Shown here one piece after another: positions 1 to 4,888 of a DNA stretch of 7,325 bases. The notes beneath the pieces were generated by a model. That model was not told the origin of the DNA and searched no databases. It worked only from the letters and a program-made list of their open reading frames with translations. Position numbers and translations under genes: made by a program. The stretch comes from Candidatus Omnitrophota bacterium (GTDB taxonomy: Bacteria; Omnitrophota; Gorgyraeia; Gygaellales; Profunditerraquicolaceae): contig JAQTRM010000006.1 of assembly GCA_028711825.1 (NCBI GenBank), positions 1-7,325 on the forward strand, read 5' to 3'. How positions within the stretch are numbered: the stretch's first letter is position 1; the number at the start of each line of letters is the position of its first letter.

Positions 1-9
1 GTTACCTAA

Positions 10-129
10 ATCTTCTATAAGGCATCCAGCAGAGCAACACCCCGGGATTCAGTAATTGGCCTTAAAAGGAGAGAAGATGAGCTATGTTTACTTTTTAAGT
101 TGATAGGTGAGGCAATGGAAGCGGCTTGA
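10..129 (+). pseudogene. Possible decayed fragment of a four-helix-bundle (S23 / 23S intervening-sequence protein) gene
   Basis: This frame is open between an in-frame TAA at 7-9 and TGA at 127-129, with no good start codon. It begins IFYKASSRATPRDSVIG and continues to EDELCLLFKLIGEAMEAA. From memory of the S23/IVP four-helix-bundle family, the first part resembles the conserved Y-R-A-S-C-R-A-x-S-K-x-D-F-I segment. The second part resembles the E-A-D-E-x5-E-L-L-x-E-A segment, with about four residues missing between them. If real, this is a middle piece lacking both ends, so non-functional. The last codons overlap a sequence that recurs at 3952. An overlapping short frame (77-103) starting MSYVYFLS is an alternative reading. 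The similarity is by eye only, so confidence is low. Confidence 0.3.
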
Positions 130-184
130 ATACTAATTCAGAAACAAACCCCGGTCTTGAAGGCTGGGGTATTCGGAAATTGAT
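115..184 (+). repeat. Intergenic repeat, copy 1 (partner at 3952-4020)
   Basis: This segment shares an exact 12-mer (ATGGAAGCGGCT, 115-126) with 3952-3963. The match then continues in the same order and spacing: AAAC-x-CCGG (146-154 against 3983-3991), GGTAT (168-172 against 4004-4008) and ATTGAT (179-184 against 4015-4020). Only single-base gaps are needed, and overall identity is about two thirds by eye. The two copies do not obviously fold into the same hairpins, so common descent (a dispersed repeat or remnants of one gene) seems likelier than a conserved RNA. Confidence 0.5.
148..170 (+). other. GC-rich hairpin, possible upstream transcription end
   Basis: Bases 148-157 pair with 161-170 around a TGA loop: ten pairs including two G-U wobbles, starting with five Watson-Crick pairs (ACCCC/GGGGT). 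The following sequence (ATTCGGAAATT) has no T-run, so it is not a convincing intrinsic terminator. It lies inside repeat copy 1, but the second copy cannot form the same stem. Confidence 0.3.
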
Positions 185-313
185 CATTAAGAAGTTTTAC
201 GATTTGCAACTGTAAATTTCTCGTTAAATATTTTTCGGGATCAATACAGGAACAGTTAGTATAAGATATTGTGAAACAATAGTTTATGAAAAATAATAAA
301 AAACATTTTTTCC
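185..313. other. AT-rich intergenic stretch without a recognisable gene
   Basis: No coding frame here looks real. The stretch contains TTTCGGGAT (233-241) followed after one base by AATACAGGA (243-251). The same two 9-mers occur in the same order at 3866-3874 and 3880-3888. A TATAAG at 260-265 resembles a -10 box but has no matching -35 at 16-18 bases. Confidence 0.4.
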
Positions 314-341
314 TTGATTTATTTAATAAATGGGAGATAAT
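314..341 (+). promoter_or_regulatory. Candidate sigma70 promoter for the PilZ genes
   Basis: TTGATT (314-319) and GATAAT (336-341) are separated by 16 bases and match the -35 and -10 consensus at four and five of six positions. Transcription would start near 348, leaving a leader of about 40 bases before the GTG at 387. The surrounding AT-richness supports a promoter but also raises the chance of accidental matches. Confidence 0.42.
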
Positions 342-386
342 AAAGTTAAGTATATGTCTCTCGGCGGGTTAGGATAAGGAGGGCTT

Positions 387-752
387 GTGGAGGAGCGCAG
401 GATAAAGCCGAGGTGGCGGATTAATCAAGGCGCGGAACTGACTGTCGAGAATGGAGTTAAGCCCATTCCGTGTGTGGTGGAAGATATAAGCTACGGAGGA
501 ATGTGCCTTTCCTTAAGAAGGAATTTGTTTGATGATGTTTTCTCCAGTTTTAAATTGTCATTGGCTGACAACCTGGAGTTAAATGTCGGAGCGCAGGTGG
601 CCTGGCGCCAGGAGCAGCAGGAAGGAAATACTTACGGCCTTTCATTTAATTGGATCGATGATTCGGCAAAGGAAGACCTGGGGCGGTACATCGATGAAAA
701 GTTTCATAACCTGATCATTAAACACTGGTGGGAAGGATCAAGCGATGCATGA
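387..752 (+). CDS. Single-domain PilZ protein (probable cyclic di-GMP receptor)
   Basis: This 121-residue protein is essentially one PilZ domain, the usual size for a stand-alone member. PilZ domains bind cyclic di-GMP and pass the signal to partners controlling motility, secretion or polysaccharide synthesis. Both ligand motifs are present: RxxxR as RIKPR at residues 5-9, and DxSxxG as DISYGG at 33-38. The later AWR and YGLSFNWI segments fit the rest of the barrel. The start is GTG, chosen because AAGGAGG lies only about 4 bases upstream and TAA at 375-377 closes the frame above it. There is no signal peptide or membrane segment, so it is cytosolic. Its last 8 bases overlap the next PilZ gene, indicating one operon and translational coupling. 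The effector partner is not evident. Confidence 0.9.
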   Translation: MEERRIKPRWRINQGAELTVENGVKPIPCVVEDISYGGMCLSLRRNLFDDVFSSFKLSLADNLELNVGAQVAWRQEQQEGNTYGLSFNWIDDSAKEDLGRYIDEKFHNLIIKHWWEGSSDA

Positions 753-1443
753 GCGCAGGAAATTGAAGAGATGGCATATTGACCGGCGTGTTTTGTGTAA
801 ATTAAAGCAAATCACGAATGATTTATACTGTCAGATCAAGGATATTAACTATTCCGGCGCCCAGGTTGTTTTGAATGTGGAGTTGCCCCTAAGGACTGCT
901 TTTAAGATGAGCCTGCGGCTTTCGGATCAATATACCGTCGATGTAAGAGCCTGGGTTACCTGGCATAAAGTGGAAGGCGGCAGCAATCACTACGGGGTAT
1001 ATTTCAGCCAGATCAAAGACGCAGATAAAGACAAAATCAATAAGTTTATTAATATTTTTTATCCTGATGATGTCCCGGAGAAGGTCTCTTTGCCGGAAGA
1101 TATCGTGGTTGAGAACGGGGAGGAGGGTGAAGGTATGGATGATCATCGGATATTTGAAAGATTCAAACGGGAGATTTCCGCGCGTTTTGTGGGGTTGGAC
1201 GGGAAAGAGGGCACCGCCCGGACTTTTGACGTGAGCGCCAAGGGGTTGGGTCTTTCTACCGACCGTGAATTGGAGTCGCAGGCTAATATTGAGATTTGGC
1301 TGAGCGTCCCCAACAGCAGCGACCCGCTTTATACCAGGGGGCAGGTTGTCTGGTCCAGGGCCGCGGGTAAAGGGGGTTACCAGTCCGGGGTGGAATTGGA
1401 AAGGGCCGATCTCATGGGGATCTCGCGCCTGCTGCGTTCTTGA
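745..1443 (+). CDS. Tandem double PilZ-domain protein
   Basis: This 232-residue cytosolic protein has two PilZ domains. The first (about 1-107) has RKLKR at 5-9 and DINYSG at 33-38, so the usual Ser of DxSxxG is Asn35, which may weaken or alter ligand binding. The second (about 131-232) has RIFER at 135-139 and DVSAKG at 162-167, both canonical. The linker (about 108-130) is acidic and Gly-rich. The first domain closely parallels the preceding single-domain protein in length and motif positions, suggesting tandem duplication. ATG at 745 is preceded by GGAAGG about 8 bases upstream and overlaps the previous gene by 8 bases. Met131 also has its own Shine-Dalgarno, so a separate 102-residue product is possible. 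A tandem PilZ could bind two ligands or act as a switch; the target is unknown. Confidence 0.9.
   Translation: MHERRKLKRWHIDRRVLCKLKQITNDLYCQIKDINYSGAQVVLNVELPLRTAFKMSLRLSDQYTVDVRAWVTWHKVEGGSNHYGVYFSQIKDADKDKINKFINIFYPDDVPEKVSLPEDIVVENGEEGEGMDDHRIFERFKREISARFVGLDGKEGTARTFDVSAKGLGLSTDRELESQANIEIWLSVPNSSDPLYTRGQVVWSRAAGKGGYQSGVELERADLMGISRLLRS
1121..1137 (+). promoter_or_regulatory. Internal ribosome binding site and ATG before the last PilZ domain
   Basis: AGGAGG (1121-1126) stands 8 bases before an in-frame ATG (1135-1137, Met131), an ideal Shine-Dalgarno arrangement. The peptide from there begins MDDHRIFERFKRE, the way stand-alone PilZ proteins often begin. The Glu/Gly-rich linker may therefore be a former ribosome binding site read in frame. 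Whether it is used is unknown. Confidence 0.42.
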
Positions 1444-1450
1444 TTGAATT

Positions 1451-1472
1451 AGTGTTTAAAGGAATAAACGCT
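1451..1472 (+). terminator. Hairpin after the PilZ genes, weak terminator candidate
   Basis: AGTGTTTA (1451-1458) pairs with TAAACGCT (1465-1472) around a 6-base loop: eight pairs with one wobble, starting 7 bases after the TGA stop. No T-run follows, so it may be a 3'-end stabilising stem rather than an intrinsic terminator. Its position is the main support. Confidence 0.3.
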
Positions 1473-1515
1473 TAAAATTAAGGATTATCCTACCTTATCG
1501 CAGGGAATAAAAAAC

Positions 1516-1544
1516 TTGACCTTCAGGCTAAAATATGCTAACTT
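1516..1544 (+). promoter_or_regulatory. Candidate sigma70 promoter with extended -10 for the sugar cluster
   Basis: TTGACC (1516-1521) matches the -35 consensus at five of six positions. A 17-base spacer ends in TGC immediately before TAACTT (1539-1544), which gives an extended -10 (TGn) to a weak hexamer. Transcription would start near 1551, about 60 bases ahead of the binding-protein ATG. The separation from the PilZ genes by a hairpin and 167 bases supports an independent promoter. Confidence 0.45.
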
Positions 1545-1566
1545 TTTACATTACGTCTTTTTATCG

Positions 1567-1610
1567 CCTATCCTTGGTGGAAAACCCCACGAAAACGGAA
1601 GGAGTATAGG
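1567..1610 (+). promoter_or_regulatory. Leader that can fold over the ribosome binding site of the binding-protein gene
   Basis: CCTAT (1567-1571) can pair with ATAGG (1606-1610), CCTT (1572-1575) with AAGG (1599-1602), and GTGG (1577-1580) with CCAC (1587-1590). Together these form a stem with a 3-base bulge and an internal loop. It would bury the Shine-Dalgarno AAGGAG (1599-1604) just before ATG 1611. This could tune translation of a highly expressed gene, but it is predicted by eye and is not a known riboswitch class. Confidence 0.33.
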
Positions 1611-2909
1611 ATGTTATTCAAGAACCTGTTTTTAGGAACCTTTATATTATTCTCGGTTTTAGGATGTTCCGGCCAGAAGACTTCTTCAAAGCCTACCATT
1701 AATATCTGGCACTGGATGACCGATCGCGACCCCGCTTTCCAGGAATTAGCAAAAAAATACGAAGCTTTAACCGGTGTCAAAGTTAATTTCGAACTCTACG
1801 CTCCCTCAGACGCTTATTCCCAGAAGATCCGCGCTGCGGCTCAAGGGACAAACCTTCCCGATATTTTTGGTATTTTAGGAGAGAAGAGGGATTTCGCCTC
1901 TTTTATCCGCGCCGGGCATATTCTGGACCTCACTTCTTATATGGAAGAAGACAACAGCAAATGGAAGAATAGTTTCTTTGCCAAGGCTTTAGCGGTAAAT
2001 GAATTCTCTCCCCAGAATAGTTACGGGATAGAATCCGGCATTTACGGCGTGCCGATCGATATCATGACTATTCAGATGGTCTATAATAAAAAACTTTTTT
2101 CACAGCTGGGTTTGAATCCCAACCGTCCTCCTAAAACCCTCAAAGAATTTCTAGCTATCGGGCCTAAAATCCAGGAAGCAGGGTTGCAGGGGCTGGTTTC
2201 CGGCTGGGGAGAGGTGTGGATGGTAGACTGCCTGGCTAATAATTACGCTTTTAATATTATGGGCAAAGATAAGGTGCTGGCGACGATCAGGGGAGAGGTT
2301 CCTTATACGGATCCGGATTGGATCAGGGTTTTTACTGTTTTTAAAGAGATGAAGGAATCCGGGGTTTTGGCCCAGGGCCTGGTTACGATGATTAATAAAT
2401 CCGCAGAGCAGCTTTTCGCGAATGAAAAAGCGGTTTTCGCGTTTAACGGCTCATGGTGCGTGAATGTTTATAAGGGGATGAACCCGGACCTGGAATACGG
2501 TTCGATGCTTCCCCCGGCAGCTTCCGATAAATACCCGATGTCGATCTGGGGTGGAGCGGGTTCCTCTTTTATGGTAAACGCGCGTTCCAAGAATAAGGAA
2601 GAAGCGGTGAAATTCCTCGCCTGGCTGACCGGCCAGGATCAGCAGGCCTATCTGGCAGCCGAGACTAATAACTTGCCGGCTAACAAAAACAGCCTTTCCA
2701 AGATCCCGGAGGTCCTTGCGCAGTTTGCCCGCGGCATGGATTATGCCACTCATCCGAATGTCTGGGGGGTATCCGAATTTTCCCTGGTGATCGAAGCTTT
2801 CGACCGGGGGATACAGTCGATTATTATCGGAGAGAAGACTCCGGAACAGGTTGCCGCGGAAGTGCAGAAGGTTAAGGAACGCGAATTAGCTAAAAGGAAA
2901 GCAAGATAG
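1611..2909 (+). CDS. ABC sugar transporter solute-binding lipoprotein (UgpB/MalE-like, CUT1 family)
   Basis: This protein captures an extracytoplasmic saccharide and delivers it to the permeases encoded just downstream. At 432 residues it has the usual length of family 1 (COG1653-type) binding proteins. Residues 1-19 form a lipoprotein signal ending in VLGC, so Cys19 would be acylated; Ser20 rather than Asp at +2 suits outer-membrane sorting in an enterobacterial-type system. The mature part starts with a typical first strand (INIWHWM), then AFQELAKKYEALTG. Later come the segment FANEKAVFAFNGSW and, near residues 318-350, GGAGSSFMVNARSKNKEEA, both typical of the family. ATG 1611 is chosen for AAGGAG 6 bases upstream and because the signal peptide begins there. 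The ligand cannot be read from sequence; the hydrolase in the cluster suggests an oligosaccharide. Confidence 0.95.
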   Translation: MLFKNLFLGTFILFSVLGCSGQKTSSKPTINIWHWMTDRDPAFQELAKKYEALTGVKVNFELYAPSDAYSQKIRAAAQGTNLPDIFGILGEKRDFASFIRAGHILDLTSYMEEDNSKWKNSFFAKALAVNEFSPQNSYGIESGIYGVPIDIMTIQMVYNKKLFSQLGLNPNRPPKTLKEFLAIGPKIQEAGLQGLVSGWGEVWMVDCLANNYAFNIMGKDKVLATIRGEVPYTDPDWIRVFTVFKEMKESGVLAQGLVTMINKSAEQLFANEKAVFAFNGSWCVNVYKGMNPDLEYGSMLPPAASDKYPMSIWGGAGSSFMVNARSKNKEEAVKFLAWLTGQDQQAYLAAETNNLPANKNSLSKIPEVLAQFARGMDYATHPNVWGVSEFSLVIEAFDRGIQSIIIGEKTPEQVAAEVQKVKERELAKRKAR

Positions 2910-2939
2910 CGGATAAGCGGCCGATCCGCAATATTTTTT
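2909..2939 (+). terminator. Hairpin plus T-run between binding protein and permease genes (attenuator candidate)
   Basis: GCGGAT (2909-2914) pairs perfectly with ATCCGC (2924-2929) around a 9-base loop, starting on the last base of the stop codon. A run of six T (2934-2939) begins 4 bases after the stem. The shape resembles a leaky intrinsic terminator or an RNA-protecting stem, which would let binding protein exceed permease as is common in ABC importers. The permease Shine-Dalgarno (AGGAG, 2941-2945) follows directly. The short stem and the gap before the T-run limit confidence. Confidence 0.42.
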
Positions 2940-2954
2940 AAGGAGAAGCACGAA

Positions 2955-3833
2955 GTGAAAATAAAAGGTGCTTTAGAAAATTACGTATTCGTCCTGCCAG
3001 CAGTAACAATATTTTCCATATTTTACGTTATCCCTTTTATCTGGGTTTTTCAGTTGGGCCTTTTTGAGTGGGACGGCATCTCCTTCACCAAGGTTTTTGT
3101 GGGGCTGGCAAATTTCAAGGAGATCTTTTTTCAGGACAGGGAATGGTGGCATTCGATGTGGAATGCCGGCTATATCACCTTGATTGCGCTTACTTTCCAG
3201 AACATACTGGCTTTCATGCTTGCCTGGGCGTGCGACCGCGAGATCAAGATGAAAAATTTCTACCGGGTGATATTTTTTATCCCTCCTGTTCTTTCGGAAG
3301 TTGTGGTGGGGATGGCCTGGCGTTTTATCATTAACGATATCGACGGCGCCAATATTATTAACCGCATGCTGATCGGGATCGGCCTTCCCCAGCTGGCGCA
3401 TAACTGGTTAAGCGATCCCCAGACCGCCCTTACTACTGTGGGAATTGTGCATTGCTGGAAGGGGTTTGGCTGGGGCTTCCTGATCTTTTTAGCCGGCCTG
3501 CAGACTATTCCGCGTGAATTGTATGAGGCGGCCCGGGTGGACGGCGCCAGCGCCTGGCAGTCTTTCAAGAGAATAACATTGCCTTTGATGATCCCGGTAA
3601 TGGTCCTGGTTGCTATCCTTACTGTTTTGGGCACGATGCAGGTTTTTGTCCTGATCGTAAGCCTGGTGGGGGGGGAGTTTGCCGGCCACACCTCGGTTCC
3701 GGTCTTGAGGATTCTTGCTTCGATGCGCGGTTCGTCGCGTTTCGGCTATGCCTGCGCACAAGGTGTTACCTTTGGCATGGTGCTTATTATAATTTCTTTT
3801 ATCCAGTACCGTTTTTCCAAAAAAGGGCAGTAA
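2955..3833 (+). CDS. ABC sugar transporter inner-membrane permease (MalF/UgpA-like)
   Basis: This is one half of the transmembrane channel for sugar import in the CUT1 family. The 292-residue protein shows about six hydrophobic segments (roughly 9-32, 72-93, 104-124, 156-180, 212-238 and 268-284). The ATPase-docking EAA loop is intact at 191-210: EAARVDGASAW, ending ITLP. The length and the single N-terminal segment before the core match UgpA/LacF-type subunits rather than the longer E. coli MalF. GTG 2955 is chosen for AGGAG 9 bases upstream and because the hydrophobic segment begins soon after. A run of eight G (3668-3675) lies within codons 238-241, between the last two membrane segments. 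The partner permease begins only after a 206-bp spacer, and no ATPase gene is present in the window. Confidence 0.95.
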   Translation: MKIKGALENYVFVLPAVTIFSIFYVIPFIWVFQLGLFEWDGISFTKVFVGLANFKEIFFQDREWWHSMWNAGYITLIALTFQNILAFMLAWACDREIKMKNFYRVIFFIPPVLSEVVVGMAWRFIINDIDGANIINRMLIGIGLPQLAHNWLSDPQTALTTVGIVHCWKGFGWGFLIFLAGLQTIPRELYEAARVDGASAWQSFKRITLPLMIPVMVLVAILTVLGTMQVFVLIVSLVGGEFAGHTSVPVLRILASMRGSSRFGYACAQGVTFGMVLIIISFIQYRFSKKGQ

Positions 3834-4039
3834 TCCTCTGCGGATAAGGGTGAAGAACGAAAAGCTTTCGGGATTTTAAAATACAGGACTTTTAAAAACA
3901 ATTTATACGTTCGCCGCATAAATTTCTCGGCGCTTGAAGGCCGGACTGAATATGGAAGCGGCTGAAGTGTCAATCCTCGAGTAAACTCCGGGATTTATCC
4001 TGTGGTATGCAGGGATTGATTTAAAAGAAAGGGCGTGAG
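3834..4039 (+). other. 206-bp spacer splitting the two permease genes
   Basis: No intact gene is visible. The spacer holds a small palindromic stem (CGAAA 3858-3862 with TTTCG 3866-3870), the TTTCGGGAT and AATACAGGA words shared with the start of the window, and repeat copy 2. Two stems are possible near its end: AATCC (3972-3976) with GGATT (3991-3995), and ATCC (3997-4000) with GGAT (4013-4016). The short frame 3922-3981 reads ISRRLKAGLNMEAAEVSILE, which vaguely resembles an S23-family segment. Paired CUT1 permease genes usually abut or overlap, so the gap is atypical and looks like an old insertion or remnant. Confidence 0.5.
3952..4020 (+). repeat. Intergenic repeat, copy 2 (partner at 115-184)
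   Basis: Starts with the same 12-mer ATGGAAGCGGCT and keeps AAAC-x-CCGG, GGTAT and ATTGAT at the spacing of copy 1, shifted by one base at two points. It ends 19 bases before the GTG of the second permease, so part of it lies in that gene's translation leader. Confidence 0.5.
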
Positions 4040-4888
4040 GTGAACCAGACAATTTATTATAAAAGTAAGAAGGTGCTTGTCAACACCTTGGTGCATATTT
4101 TCCTGATCAGCGTCGCGATTACCTGCCTTTATCCGCTGCTTTGGATGATTTCCTCAAGCCTTAAAACCCAGGACATGATCTTTAAAGACATTTCCTTGAT
4201 ACCCCACCAGTTTCGCCTGGAAAATTATGTCCTGGCCTGGAAAGGTGGCGGGTTCGGGCGGAATTTTCTGAATAGTATAATATATACCGTTTCGGTGGTC
4301 TTTGGGATCGTGATTGTTTCTTCTATGGCGGCTTACGCATTCAGCCGCCTGCGTTTTGTCGGCAGTAAATTCCTTTTCGTAATGTTTATGGCGGCGATGA
4401 TGATCCCAATACCGGGAAGTTTCGTTGCCCTGTATGTTTTATTAAATAAACTGCATTTAAGGAATACCCCTATCGGGTATATCCTTTGTATGATCAATGT
4501 CGGGCTTTCGACGAGCATCTTCATGCTTAAAACATTTTTTGATAAGATGCCCAAGGAGCTGGAGGATGCCGCGCGTATCGACGGCTGCTCCAAGATCGGG
4601 ATCTGGTGGCATGTTGCCCTGCCGTTGTCCAAGTCGGTCCTGGCGGTAGTGGTGGTTTTTAACGCTCTGGCCGTCTGGAATGAATACATCCTGGCCCTGA
4701 TTATTTTTGATAACCGTTCATTTATGCCTCTGCAGGTCGCGTTGCAGTCTTTCCAGGGGGAGTTCGTGACCAACTATCCTTTATTGATGGCGGGGTTAAC
4801 CATTACCGCCCTGCCGATTATCCTGATTTACCTGCTGATGCAGAAATATATTATTAAGGGTGTTACCCAGGGGGCGGTGGTAGGATGA
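4040..4888 (+). CDS. ABC sugar transporter inner-membrane permease (MalG/UgpE-like)
   Basis: This is the second half of the sugar channel and pairs with the permease at 2955. The 282-residue protein has six hydrophobic segments (roughly 14-38, 76-101, 108-133, 143-163, 196-218 and 248-266) and the family length. Its EAA loop is at about 175-195 (EDAARIDGCSKIG, ending ALP); Asp replaces the first Ala, a substitution I would not expect to abolish docking. Other typical segments are YPLLWMISSSLK near the N terminus and VWNEYILAL at 212-220. GTG 4040 is preceded by GAAAGGG about 6 bases upstream, and a nearer GTG at 4035 is closed by TGA. It ends with an ATGA overlap with the hydrolase gene, so the two are translationally coupled. 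Confidence 0.94.
   Translation: MNQTIYYKSKKVLVNTLVHIFLISVAITCLYPLLWMISSSLKTQDMIFKDISLIPHQFRLENYVLAWKGGGFGRNFLNSIIYTVSVVFGIVIVSSMAAYAFSRLRFVGSKFLFVMFMAAMMIPIPGSFVALYVLLNKLHLRNTPIGYILCMINVGLSTSIFMLKTFFDKMPKELEDAARIDGCSKIGIWWHVALPLSKSVLAVVVVFNALAVWNEYILALIIFDNRSFMPLQVALQSFQGEFVTNYPLLMAGLTITALPIILIYLLMQKYIIKGVTQGAVVG

Noticed and set aside
77..103. Short frame MSYVYFLS with a good Shine-Dalgarno, resembling the start of a GIY-YIG nuclease
   Set aside because: It stops after 8 codons and nothing downstream in any frame continues the GIY-YIG pattern. The overlapping frame at 10-129 has a longer, though still weak, family resemblance.
115..170. Possible cyclic di-GMP (GEMM) riboswitch upstream of the PilZ genes
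   Set aside because: The functional link is attractive, but I cannot find the GEMM conserved core, and the hairpin here lacks the required junctions.
260..265. TATAAG as the -10 box of a PilZ promoter
   Set aside because: No acceptable -35 box lies 16-18 bases upstream; the pair at 314-341 is better spaced and closer to the gene.
3858..3870. Intrinsic terminator after the first permease
   Set aside because: The stem is only five AT-rich pairs with a 3-base loop and only four T follow after three other bases; transcription must also continue to the second permease.
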